A DNA stretch of 5,327 bases. Origin: Acidimicrobiia bacterium. GTDB taxonomy: Bacteria; Actinomycetota; Acidimicrobiia; Acidimicrobiales; SZUA-35. Positions 1 to 5,327 of the stretch are shown here, piece by piece. The notes beneath the pieces were generated by a model that saw only the letters and a program-made list of their open reading frames with translations, was not told the DNA's origin and searched no databases. The stretch is from contig JAOUGG010000256.1 of the NCBI GenBank assembly GCA_029857855.1, forward strand, positions 1 through 5,327. The letters are read 5' to 3'. The translations under genes were made by a program, and so were the position numbers. Positions within the stretch are counted from its first letter, which is position 1; the number at the start of each line of letters is the position of its first letter.

Positions 1-456
1 GGCGTGCAACTGGCGGTCGAGCTCGGATGCGCCTCGGTCGATCACTGCACCTACCTCACCGATGACGACATCGACTCCCTCGCCGGATCGACCACCGTGG
101 CCACCCTCCTGCCGGCCGCCGACTTCTCCACCCGCCAGCCCTATCCCGACGCCCGGCGGCTCATCGATGCCGGAGCCACTGTGGCCATCGCCGCCAACTG
201 CAACCCCGGTTCGAGCTACACGACCTCGATACCGTTCTGCCTCGCCCTTGCGGTTCGCGACATGAACATGACAAGCGACGAAGCGCTCGCCGCGGCCACC
301 GTCGGCGGGGCGACCGCGCTGGGTCGGGCCGATGTCGGTCGTCTCTCCCCCGGCTCACTCGGTCACGTTGTTGTCCTCGACGCCCCATCGCACCATCATT
401 TCGCCTACCAGCCGGGCCAGAACTTGATCCGGCAAACGATCGGGCCATACGGTTGA
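1..456 (+). CDS. hutI: Imidazolonepropionase, C-terminal part (5' end outside window)
   Basis: This is the C-terminal ~151 residues of imidazolonepropionase, the cytosolic amidohydrolase that opens 4-imidazolone-5-propionate to N-formimino-glutamate, the third step of histidine degradation. The reading frame is open from base 1. Family landmarks in order are the ASVDH segment, whose His (codon 43-45) matches the active-site His of the ADH motif, then the [11 protein letters not shown] strand, [26 protein letters not shown], the [19 protein letters not shown] helix, and a C-terminal [15 protein letters not shown] beta segment ending AYQPGQN. One oddity is that the residue before CNPGSS is Asn (codon 196-198), where the Bacillus enzyme has the metal-binding Asp (ATDFNPGSS). 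Related actinobacterial enzymes may share this Asn, so loss of activity should not be assumed. The N-terminal metal-binding histidines lie outside the window. The stop is TGA at 454-456. Confidence 0.93.
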   Translation, partial: GVQLAVELGCASVDHCTYLTDDDIDSLAGSTTVATLLPAADFSTRQPYPDARRLIDAGATVAIAANCNPGSSYTTSIPFCLALAVRDMNMTSDEALAAATVGGATALGRADVGRLSPGSLGHVVVLDAPSHHHFAYQPGQNLIRQTIGPYG

Positions 457-510
457 GCGGTATTTTCTCCAACCGCATCCAAGAATGCTTCCTCGACGAA
501 AGCCAAGACT

Positions 511-1311
511 GTGTCGGCAACCATGATGAACAACAAACCCGCGCTCGATATCTCGGACGACGTCTTCGGACGCCTTCGAACCCTGAACATCGGAGCTGCC
601 GTCCTGCACCTGGTTTCCGGGGTGGCGATGATCGTGCTGGGCAACGACTTCTCGTTGCCTGTCTCACTGTTCAACCTCGCCGGGCCGCCGGGGACGCCCA
701 TCTCGGAGGGCTTTCTCGAGGAACTGTGGCAGGTTCCCCTGGCCCCGATGACCGCGGCGTTCATGTTCCTGTCCTCGCTGTTCCATGTGCTCGTCGTTGT
801 TCCCGGTGGGTTCGCCAAGTACAAGTCCGAGATCCGAAACGGGATGAACCGGTTCCGGTGGGTCGAGTATTCGTTCTCGTCGACGCTGATGATCATTCTG
901 ATCTCGCTCATCGTCGGCATCACCGACATCGCCGCCCTCATCGGCATCTCGGTGGCCAACGTGTCCATGATCCTCTTCGGCTGGGTGATGGAGGTTGCCA
1001 ATCGCCCCGGTGAGCGCGTGTGGTGGTCCCCGTTCTGGTTCGGGTGCATCGCCGGCATCGCCCCCTGGCCGGCGCTCCTTTCCTACTTGACGCTGTCGAG
1101 CGAGGGTGAGGGCCCTCCCGGGTTCGTCTACGGGATTCTCGTCAGCATCTTCGTGCTGTTCAACTGTTTCGCCCTTGTCCAGTGGCTGCAGTATCGGGGG
1201 GTCGGCCGATGGGCCGACTATGTGGTCGGCGAGCGGACCTACATCATTCTCAGCTTCGTGGCCAAGAGTGCCCTCGCCTGGCAGATTTTCGCCAACACGC
1301 TGATCGACTAG
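511..1311 (+). CDS. Heliorhodopsin (seven-helix retinal protein)
   Basis: A complete 266-residue heliorhodopsin, an integral membrane protein binding retinal, with inverted topology relative to type I rhodopsins according to family knowledge. Helices are visible at roughly 24-45, 79-98, 116-137, 139-161, 172-195, 204-226 and 240-264. The last carries SFVAKSALAWQ, with Lys252 as the retinal Schiff-base residue and Ser248 one turn before it. Helix 3 carries RWVEYS, with Glu119 as the probable counterion. His33 and His92 match the two conserved histidines (H23 and H80 of heliorhodopsin 48C12). Other shared stretches are NDFSLP, GPPGT, MILFGW, PFWFGCIAGI, PGFVYGI and ALVQWLQY. The GTG at 511 is chosen because it gives a short N-terminal tail. 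Only a weak GAAAG lies upstream, and ATG 523 or 526 (residue 5 or 6) are alternatives. The gene follows hutI by 54 bases and could be co-transcribed. Light sensing or regulation is more likely than ion pumping, but the function is unknown. Confidence 0.96.
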   Translation: MSATMMNNKPALDISDDVFGRLRTLNIGAAVLHLVSGVAMIVLGNDFSLPVSLFNLAGPPGTPISEGFLEELWQVPLAPMTAAFMFLSSLFHVLVVVPGGFAKYKSEIRNGMNRFRWVEYSFSSTLMIILISLIVGITDIAALIGISVANVSMILFGWVMEVANRPGERVWWSPFWFGCIAGIAPWPALLSYLTLSSEGEGPPGFVYGILVSIFVLFNCFALVQWLQYRGVGRWADYVVGERTYIILSFVAKSALAWQIFANTLID

Positions 1312-1420
1312 CTCGATCGCCATCGACTAGCTCGATCGCCATCGACTAGCTCGATCGCCATCGACTGGCTCGATCGCCATCGACTGGCTCGATCGCCATC
1401 GACTAGCTCGGCGGATCGCC
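1303..1420. repeat. 19-bp tandem repeat array made of inverted 5-mers
   Basis: Five complete head-to-tail copies of the unit ATCGACTAGCTCGATCGCC start at 1303, 1322, 1341, 1360 and 1379. A sixth (1398-1420) is interrupted by a 4-base GCGG insertion. Copies 1-3 are identical. Copies 4 and 5 share one change (CTGGC for CTAGC), and copy 6 returns to CTAGC. Each unit reads ATCGA-CTAGC-TCGAT-CGCC. The 5-mers ATCGA and TCGAT are reverse complements, so every copy can pair within itself (5-base loop) or with the next copy (4-base CGCC loop). Copy 1 contains the last codons and TAG stop (1309-1311) of the heliorhodopsin gene. There is no T-run after it, so it is not a standard intrinsic terminator. 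Replication slippage, an RNA 3' structure or a clustered protein-binding site are all possible. Confidence 0.95.
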
Positions 1421-1609
1421 CGCACACCTCCTACCGATCGTGTGCTGGTGATCGGCGTCCCCCGGGACTACCCTTCCACTTGGGCCCTGTCGGTGGGCCT
1501 CCGGTCCGCGGGAAGGGCAAAGCCCAGCCGATCGCTCGAAACATGCAATCCGAACATCCTCTTTCAGCTCGCCGGTGCGGACATCGGGCCTCTCACGAAA
1601 GGGGCTGTC
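1421..1609. other. Non-coding leader before the ankyrin gene
   Basis: This 189-base stretch holds no convincing gene. Visible structures are an inverted repeat CCGATC (1434-1439) and GATCGG (1450-1455) with a 10-base loop, and a short GGGC-AAA-GCCC stem in the region following 1510. No convincing -35/-10 pair could be picked out. The frame of the ankyrin protein is open upstream to a GTG at 1442, but those residues do not resemble the family and no ribosome binding site precedes that GTG. The region may contain the promoter and 5' leader for the gene at 1610. Confidence 0.4.
1598..1604 (+). promoter_or_regulatory. Ribosome binding site deciding the ATG 1610 start
   Basis: AAAGGGG lies five bases before the ATG at 1610, preceded by GA, giving a GAAAGG core at a usual distance. 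It supports 1610 as the start rather than the in-frame GTG at 1442, which has no such sequence. Confidence 0.65.
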
Positions 1610-2740
1610 ATGCCTTCCATTCCTCTTCCCGAGCACGCCTCGATCGAGCATCTCAAGAAGCAGGCGAAGCTGGTGCAGCAACTGGTCCGCTCCGGTGACG
1701 ACGGAGCCCTGGCCATGATGCGGGAGTTCCACCCCCGCTCCGCCGAACTCAGCCGGTCGCCCGACGGTCTCGACGCCTTCGCCCGATCCGACGCCCAGCT
1801 GATGGTCGCCCGCCTCTACGGCTTTGCCAGCTGGCCCAAACTGCGGGATGCGGTTCGGTTGGTACGGGAACACACGAGATCCGACCCGGCCGACATCGAC
1901 ACCGGGTCCGACGCAGGCTCGGCTGCGAACTCGGTCGATCGATTCGTCGCGCTCGCCTGTGTCAGCTACAACCCGGTCGACGTGCAGGCTCGACTGGTGG
2001 AGGCTGCGGCGATGTTCGCCGCCGATCCCTCCCTGGGCACCGGCTCGATTGCATCCATGGCCGCCACCGGGCACCATCGGCAGTTGGCCGAACAGCTCGA
2101 GGCCGACATCGACGCCGCCCGGCGACCCACCGGTCCGAACGGCTGGCCGCCGGTGCTGTACACCGTCTATTCCCGGGTGGTGTCCGAACGCGACGACTGC
2201 TCGGCCGTGGAAACCATCCGGTTGCTGCTCGCACACGGCGCTGATCCCAACTCCGGGTTCCTGTGGCGCGGGCTGGTGCCTCCCTTCACCGCCCTGACCG
2301 GAGCGCTTGGTTGGGGTGAAGGCGATCAGCCTCCCCATCCCGATCGTGACCGACTCGTCCGGGTCCTTCTGGATGCGGGAGCGGACCCGAACGACGGTCA
2401 GGGGCTTTACAACAACGGCTTGGCCGGAACCGCGCACGACGACCCGACCCACCTCCGGCTGCTGCATGGCCACGGGCTCGGCCAGGATCGCAACGGACCG
2501 TGGTACCAGCGGTTCGGCGATCGGCTCGCCGCACCCGATGAGCTCCTTCACGACGAGCTGGCTGTCGCCGCCTGGCGGAACCTGCCGAACCGGCTGCGGT
2601 TCCTCGTCGGCCTCGACCTTGATCTCGACCGTCAGTCCGGCCGTGCCGGGCGAACGCCGATGGAACTTGCCGTCGAGCAGGGCCACGACGACATCATCGA
2701 GATCCTCCGGTCGGCCGGTGCCGCCGGCGTCGCCAGGTGA
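1610..2740 (+). CDS. Ankyrin-repeat protein with N-terminal LEHLKKQAK-type domain
   Basis: A 376-residue, apparently soluble protein with no signal peptide or membrane segment. Residues 1-90 form a helical N-terminal region beginning MPSIPLPEHASIEHLKKQAK and ending in LYGFASWPKLRDAV. This arrangement recurs at the start of bacterial ankyrin proteins, and its role is not known. Ankyrin-like units follow: around 199-215 (ETIRLLLAHGADPNSG), 247-263 (RLVRVLLDAGADPNDG), a degenerate one near 279-292 (HLRLLHGHGLG), and a C-terminal one at 347-371 (GRTPMELAVEQGHDDIIEILRSAGA). Ankyrin repeats usually mediate protein-protein contacts, and no partner can be named here. The ATG at 1610 is chosen for its ribosome binding site and family-like N-terminus. 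The thioesterase gene starts 58 bases after the stop and may belong to the same transcript. Confidence 0.88.
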   Translation: MPSIPLPEHASIEHLKKQAKLVQQLVRSGDDGALAMMREFHPRSAELSRSPDGLDAFARSDAQLMVARLYGFASWPKLRDAVRLVREHTRSDPADIDTGSDAGSAANSVDRFVALACVSYNPVDVQARLVEAAAMFAADPSLGTGSIASMAATGHHRQLAEQLEADIDAARRPTGPNGWPPVLYTVYSRVVSERDDCSAVETIRLLLAHGADPNSGFLWRGLVPPFTALTGALGWGEGDQPPHPDRDRLVRVLLDAGADPNDGQGLYNNGLAGTAHDDPTHLRLLHGHGLGQDRNGPWYQRFGDRLAAPDELLHDELAVAAWRNLPNRLRFLVGLDLDLDRQSGRAGRTPMELAVEQGHDDIIEILRSAGAAGVAR

Positions 2741-2798
2741 GCCCGCATGCGTGGCGGTCGGTTGTGGCCGGCCGCCGCGTCGTGGAACACTCGGAGAC

Positions 2799-3146
2799 AT
2801 GAACGACTCCCTGGCCCCCGGCCTTCGCGGCTCAGCCCGCTACACGGTCACCGACGACATGTCGCCGCCGCATCTGCCGGTGAAGGTCTTGTCGACCCCC
2901 GACATGATCCGCCTCATCGAACAGACCTGCCTGGTCGGCGTCCAGGAGTATCTCGACGACGGCCAGACCACGGTCGGCATCCACGTGTGCGTCAGCCACG
3001 CCGCCTCGGTCGCATCGGGACGGGAGGTCGAGGTGACCTACGAGCTCACCGAGCGTGATCGCCGCAAGCTCACGTTCGAAACGCAGGTCACCAGTGGTGA
3101 CGACGTGGTGTCCGAGGGCACCCATCAACGATTCGTCGTGTCCTGA
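2799..3146 (+). CDS. FlK-like hotdog-fold acyl-CoA thioesterase
   Basis: A 115-residue cytosolic protein of the hotdog thioesterase superfamily, closest in pattern to the fluoroacetyl-CoA thioesterase FlK group. Recognisable stretches are RYTVTDDMSPPHLPVKVLSTPDMIRLIE, GQTTVGIHVCVSH, the EVEVTYELTERDRRKLTFETQV strands and a closing EGTHQRFVV. The three catalytic residues described for FlK (Thr42, Glu50, His76) correspond by spacing to Thr33, Glu41 and His67 here, so the site looks intact. Most FlK relatives probably hydrolyse other short acyl-CoAs. Fluoroacetate resistance should not be inferred. The ATG at 2799 has GGAG only two bases upstream, which is tight, but the N-terminus fits the family. 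Only nine bases separate it from the TfoX-like gene, suggesting co-translation. Confidence 0.88.
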   Translation: MNDSLAPGLRGSARYTVTDDMSPPHLPVKVLSTPDMIRLIEQTCLVGVQEYLDDGQTTVGIHVCVSHAASVASGREVEVTYELTERDRRKLTFETQVTSGDDVVSEGTHQRFVVS

Positions 3147-3155
3147 GGCGCCGAC

Positions 3156-3479
3156 ATGGCCTATGACCGCGAACTGGCCGAGCGGATTCGGAGTGCGCTG
3201 GCCCATCTGCCTGTCGTTGAAAAGAGCATGTTCGGAGGCTTGTCGTTCATGGTGAACAACAAGATCGCCGTCACGGCCAACACCCACGGTGATCTCATGG
3301 TTCGCTGCGACCCGGCCGAGGTCGAGAAACTTGTGAACGAAGAGGGCGCCGAGTGGCCGCGCTCGAGTTCAACGAGAAGGCGACCGGGTGAGCACCAACC
3401 AGCAGAATGCGAGCACACCCCGGTAGTGCTCGCGGTACTGGCGTTCGCGCTCGGCGGCGAAGGCCTCGGCGACCGGTGA
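3156..3479 (+). pseudogene. TfoX N-terminal domain protein, 3' part lost
   Basis: The frame encodes 107 residues, of which 1-66 match the TfoX_N family: MAYDRELAERIRSAL, VVEKSMFGGLSFMVNNKIAV, and GDLMVRCDPAEVEKLVNEEGAE. After Glu66 (codon 3351-3353) the family would continue with a segment like PMxMxGRxMxGW and end some 40 residues later. Instead the frame runs into WPRSSSTRRRPG and then reads antisense through the end of the methyltransferase gene on the other strand. The true domain is therefore cut to about 60 percent, and the last ~38 residues look like accidental coding. The start is well supported: TGAGG (3144-3148) overlaps the thioesterase stop, seven bases before the ATG. Stand-alone TfoX_N proteins in actinobacteria have no settled role, although the name comes from a competence regulator. 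It could still be expressed, so pseudogene is the more likely call but not certain. Confidence 0.7.
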
Positions 3480-4094
3480 TCCGACCGACCGGACTCCGGC
3501 CACCCAACCGCCCTCGAAGGCATCCCACTCGTCTTGTGTGGAGAGGTCGGCGGCGAGCACCGTCCACCCGGCGGCCTCCGCCAGAGCGGCCAGCCCGCCG
3601 GCACTGGTCGGTTGCTCACCGAGGTTCGTCAGACACCAGGCGTCGGGTTCGGTCTCCCACACCCCGTCGCCCACCAGCGCAATGCCGCTCGCCGCCAGGT
3701 TGGCCAAACGGGCGAACTGGGCGGCCGGCCCACCGAACGCGTGTGACACGCCCACCGCGATGGCGGCGTCCACCGGTTCGCACCAGGTGGCGGCGTCGCC
3801 GACCTCGAAGCGAACCCGGTCACCGAGCCCGGCCTCGGCCGCCGACGTACGGGCCGCCGTCACGGCGTCGGCGTCGGCGTCGACCCCGGTGACCGCAACG
3901 CCGTCGAGCCGCACAGTCACCAACCGGGCCAACCCACCACGACCGCACCCGAGGTCGACCACCGATCGGACTCCCCGGCGACCGAGCTCGTCGACCAACG
4001 CCCGGGCCCGGTCATCACCCAGCGGAGCGTTGAACCGCAGGGCATCGGATCCGGCTCGAAACAGCGTCGCCCGGTCGTCGTCGGAGAGATCCAT
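3369..4094 (-). CDS. Class I SAM-dependent methyltransferase
   Basis: A 241-residue Rossmann-fold methyltransferase on the minus strand. Motif I is VVDLGCGRGG (about residues 45-54), followed by the acidic-loop strand GVDAD (70-74) and a GDA segment near 99-101 for the adenine side of S-adenosylmethionine. SHAFGG (about 117-121) and the later VGDGVWETEPD and TQDEWDAFEGGW stretches resemble a family of small-molecule methyltransferases of unknown substrate. The C-terminus (YREHYRGVLAFCWLVLTRS) looks natural. The ATG at 4094 is preferred over a TTG at 4121 because DLSDDDRATLFRAGSDALRF is the family-like start. No strong ribosome binding site precedes either. It converges on the truncated TfoX gene and overlaps its tail by 111 bases, leaving no room for a terminator between them. 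Confidence 0.88.
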   Translation of the reverse strand: MDLSDDDRATLFRAGSDALRFNAPLGDDRARALVDELGRRGVRSVVDLGCGRGGLARLVTVRLDGVAVTGVDADADAVTAARTSAAEAGLGDRVRFEVGDAATWCEPVDAAIAVGVSHAFGGPAAQFARLANLAASGIALVGDGVWETEPDAWCLTNLGEQPTSAGGLAALAEAAGWTVLAADLSTQDEWDAFEGGWVAGVRSVGSPVAEAFAAERERQYREHYRGVLAFCWLVLTRSPSR

Positions 4095-4128
4095 GCCGTG
4101 ACGGTAGCCGCAGGCTCTCAAGGCGGGC

Positions 4129-4140
4129 GGCGAATTCGCC
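4129..4140. repeat. 12-bp perfect palindrome in the divergent intergenic region
   Basis: GGCGAATTCGCC is its own reverse complement and lies in the 130-base gap between two divergently transcribed genes, 34 bases upstream of the methyltransferase ATG. A dimeric regulator could use such a site, but a single 12-mer without a second copy is weak support for an operator. Confidence 0.35.
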
Positions 4141-4188
4141 TCCGAAGATGCTGCCGTTGGCGGCTCGCCCGACTCGGACGGCCATCAC

Positions 4189-4194
4189 TATGAT
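4189..4194 (+). promoter_or_regulatory. Candidate -10 element for the dehydrogenase gene
   Basis: TATGAT differs from the TATAAT consensus at one position and stands out in GC-rich surroundings. It would place a transcription start near 4201 and give a leader of about 24 bases that includes the ribosome binding site. No good -35 hexamer sits 16-18 bases upstream (TTGGCG at 4157-4162 is too far), so recognition may need an activator or rely on the -10 alone. Confidence 0.4.
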
Positions 4195-4208
4195 GGGCCG
4201 GCGACGCC

Positions 4209-4215
4209 AAAGGAG
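4209..4215 (+). promoter_or_regulatory. Strong ribosome binding site for GTG start at 4225
   Basis: AAAGGAG is followed nine bases later by GTG at 4225. It is the best Shine-Dalgarno match in the window and fixes the non-ATG start of the dehydrogenase. Confidence 0.75.
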
Positions 4216-4224
4216 AAGGCAGCG

Positions 4225-5076
4225 GTGAACGACCCCAACAGTCAGCATGTACTCGTCGTCGGCGGCGGAACGATGGGGGCCGGCATCGCTCAGAACCTCG
4301 TGCAGATCGGCTGTCCGGTCACGGTGCGGGAGACATCGCCGGAGGCGGCCGAGGCTGCGCTCGCCAGGGTGACCGAGGGGCTGAATCGGGCTCACCGCAA
4401 GGCCGACGATCCGGCGTCGCTTGTGGCCGCCGACCTGGCCCGCCTCGACGTGGTCGAGGCGCTCCCCGAGGCCGAACCGTCGCTCGTCATCGAGGCCGTT
4501 CCCGAACTGGTCGACCTCAAAGCAGCCGTGCTGGCGGAGCTGTCCGAGCGGTACCCGACCACGCTGCTGGCCACCAACACCAGTTCGCTGTCGATCACCG
4601 ACCTTGCCGCCGACGTCTCGGCGCCCGAACGGTTCATCGGGATGCACTTCTTCAACCCGGTGCCGGTGTCGTCGCTGGTCGAACTGGTCGTCGGCGAGGC
4701 GACCGACGGGGCCACCGTCGATTCGTCGAAACAGTGGGTGGAGCGGCTCGACAAGACCGCCATCGTCGTCAACGACTCCCCCGGGTTCGCCACCAGCCGG
4801 CTCGGTCTGGCCCTCGGGCTCGAGGCGATTCGCATGGTCGAACAGGGTGTTGCCGACCCCGAGGATATCGATCGGGGGATGGAGCTCGGCTACAAACATC
4901 CGATGGGGCCGTTGCGGCTGACCGACCTCGTCGGGCTCGACGTTCGGCTCGGGATCGCCGAGCACCTGGCGGCGACGCTCGGCCCCCGTTTCGAGCCGCC
5001 CGATCTGCTGCGGCAGATGGTGGCCGACGGGAAGCTGGGTCGCAAGTCGGGCCAGGGGTTCTACTCGTGGAGCTGA
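4225..5076 (+). CDS. 3-hydroxyacyl-CoA (3-hydroxybutyryl-CoA-type) dehydrogenase
   Basis: A complete 283-residue NAD-dependent dehydrogenase that oxidises (S)-3-hydroxyacyl-CoA to 3-ketoacyl-CoA, or the reverse. The N-terminal Rossmann domain has VLVVGGGTMGAGIAQ (GxGxxG at 13-18) with Glu36 ending the second strand, an NAD rather than NADP signature. Further landmarks are VIEAVPE (88-94), ATNTSSLSI (116-124), then IGMHFFNPVPVSSLVELV with catalytic His141 and Glu153. The C-terminal helical domain reads NDSPGFATSRL, DIDRGMELGYKHPMGPLRLTDLVGLD, and closes with GKLGRKSGQGFYSW. At the position of the conserved Asn of mammalian enzymes (N208, in GFIVNR) there is Ser191, which seems usual for the GFATSRL subgroup. 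Size matches single-domain Hbd, PaaH or FadB2-type enzymes. Its stop overlaps the next gene's start by 10 bases, indicating an operon. Confidence 0.94.
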   Translation: MNDPNSQHVLVVGGGTMGAGIAQNLVQIGCPVTVRETSPEAAEAALARVTEGLNRAHRKADDPASLVAADLARLDVVEALPEAEPSLVIEAVPELVDLKAAVLAELSERYPTTLLATNTSSLSITDLAADVSAPERFIGMHFFNPVPVSSLVELVVGEATDGATVDSSKQWVERLDKTAIVVNDSPGFATSRLGLALGLEAIRMVEQGVADPEDIDRGMELGYKHPMGPLRLTDLVGLDVRLGIAEHLAATLGPRFEPPDLLRQMVADGKLGRKSGQGFYSWS

Positions 5077-5327
5077 TCACCGTCGAACGACGCCCGGGGA
5101 TCCTGCTGGTGGGCCTCGACCGACCCGAGAAACGTAACGCACTCGACCAGGCAATGGTGGACGAACTCGACATCGTTCTGTCCGAGGCCAACCGGGCCGA
5201 CCCGGCCGTGCTCGTGCTCCACTCGACCAGCCCCGGCATGTTCGTGGCCGGAGCCGACATTGGCGAACTGATCGAACGAGACGCCGACGACGCCCTGCGG
5301 GCCATCAACGCCGGACTCTTCGAACGA
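5067..5327 (+). CDS. Enoyl-CoA hydratase/isomerase family protein, N-terminal part
   Basis: The first 87 residues of a crotonase-fold enzyme cut by the right edge. It begins at a GTG inside the end of the dehydrogenase gene, in a different frame, with AGGGG about nine bases upstream. Visible family features are the opening strand ITVERRPGILLVGLDRPEKRNALD (the RPEKRNAL segment is characteristic) and GMFVAGADIGEL, in which residues near Ala61-Asp64 form part of the oxyanion hole and CoA-binding loop. The two catalytic glutamates lie further on, outside the window, so hydratase cannot be told from isomerase. Paired with the dehydrogenase, it would supply 3-hydroxyacyl-CoA in fatty-acid or aromatic-derived acyl-CoA degradation. 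Confidence 0.9.
   Translation, partial: MELITVERRPGILLVGLDRPEKRNALDQAMVDELDIVLSEANRADPAVLVLHSTSPGMFVAGADIGELIERDADDALRAINAGLFER

Noticed and set aside
457..476. Inverted repeat GCGGT/ACCGC between hutI and heliorhodopsin as a terminator
   Set aside because: The stem is only five pairs, the T-run is in the loop rather than after the stem, and the gap is short. It is too weak to call.
1303..1420. Possible CRISPR array
   Set aside because: The 19-bp units are directly adjacent with no unique spacers, and no cas gene is nearby.
1442..1609. N-terminal extension of the ankyrin protein to GTG 1442
   Set aside because: The extra 56 residues lack family resemblance and a ribosome binding site, while ATG 1610 has both.
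1312..1698. Read-through extension of heliorhodopsin past TAG
   Set aside because: The protein is already full length for the family and the downstream translation has no recognisable domain. The open frame is explained by GC content.
1403..2800. Long minus-strand open frame (465 codons)
   Set aside because: It is antisense to the ankyrin gene, has low-complexity Gly/Arg/Pro-rich composition, and matches no family. It is an expected artefact of high-GC codon use.
4095..4121. Methyltransferase start at TTG 4121
   Set aside because: The nine added residues do not resemble the family, and ATG 4094 gives a family-like N-terminus.
4015..4965. Minus-strand open frame of 316 codons
   Set aside because: It is antisense to the clearly recognisable dehydrogenase and overlaps the methyltransferase start. 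No family features are seen.

Overview
The window is high-GC, gene-dense DNA with GTG as well as ATG starts. The protein families (imidazolonepropionase with the actinobacterial-looking [11 protein letters not shown] segment, an actinobacterial-type heliorhodopsin, a 3-hydroxyacyl-CoA dehydrogenase with the GFATSRL segment, a TfoX_N protein and an ankyrin protein with a LEHLKKQAK-like N-terminus) point to an actinobacterium, possibly of the Acidimicrobiia. The phylum is inferred from family resemblance alone. No rRNA, tRNA, CRISPR array, transposase or integrase was seen.

Layout. (1) 1-456 (+) is the C-terminal part of imidazolonepropionase (hutI) of histidine degradation, entering from the left edge. 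(2) 511-1311 (+), 54 bases later on the same strand, is a complete heliorhodopsin, a seven-helix retinal protein with the Schiff-base lysine and glutamate counterion in place. (3) 1303-1420 is an array of 19-bp tandem repeats whose first unit contains the heliorhodopsin stop codon. Each unit is built from alternating inverted 5-mers. (4) 1421-1609 is a non-coding leader. (5) 1610-2740 (+) is an ankyrin-repeat protein, followed by 2799-3146 (+), a FlK-like hotdog thioesterase, and 3156-c.3479 (+), a TfoX_N protein whose normal C-terminal half is missing. (6) 3369-4094 (-) is a class I SAM-dependent methyltransferase, convergent with and overlapping the TfoX tail. (7) 4095-4224 is a divergent intergenic region with a 12-bp perfect palindrome and a good -10 hexamer. 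(8) 4225-5076 (+) is an NAD-dependent 3-hydroxyacyl-CoA dehydrogenase. It overlaps the start of an enoyl-CoA hydratase at 5067 that runs off the right edge.

How they may work together. The last two genes are a clear functional pair for consecutive beta-oxidation-type steps (hydration of enoyl-CoA, then oxidation of 3-hydroxyacyl-CoA). The ankyrin, thioesterase and TfoX genes lie close together on one strand and may share a transcript, but no common pathway is evident. The most notable item is the heliorhodopsin next to a histidine-catabolism gene and followed by the structured repeat array. Heliorhodopsins do not pump ions in the usual way and their role is unsettled, so this neighbourhood gives a hypothesis about function rather than a proof.
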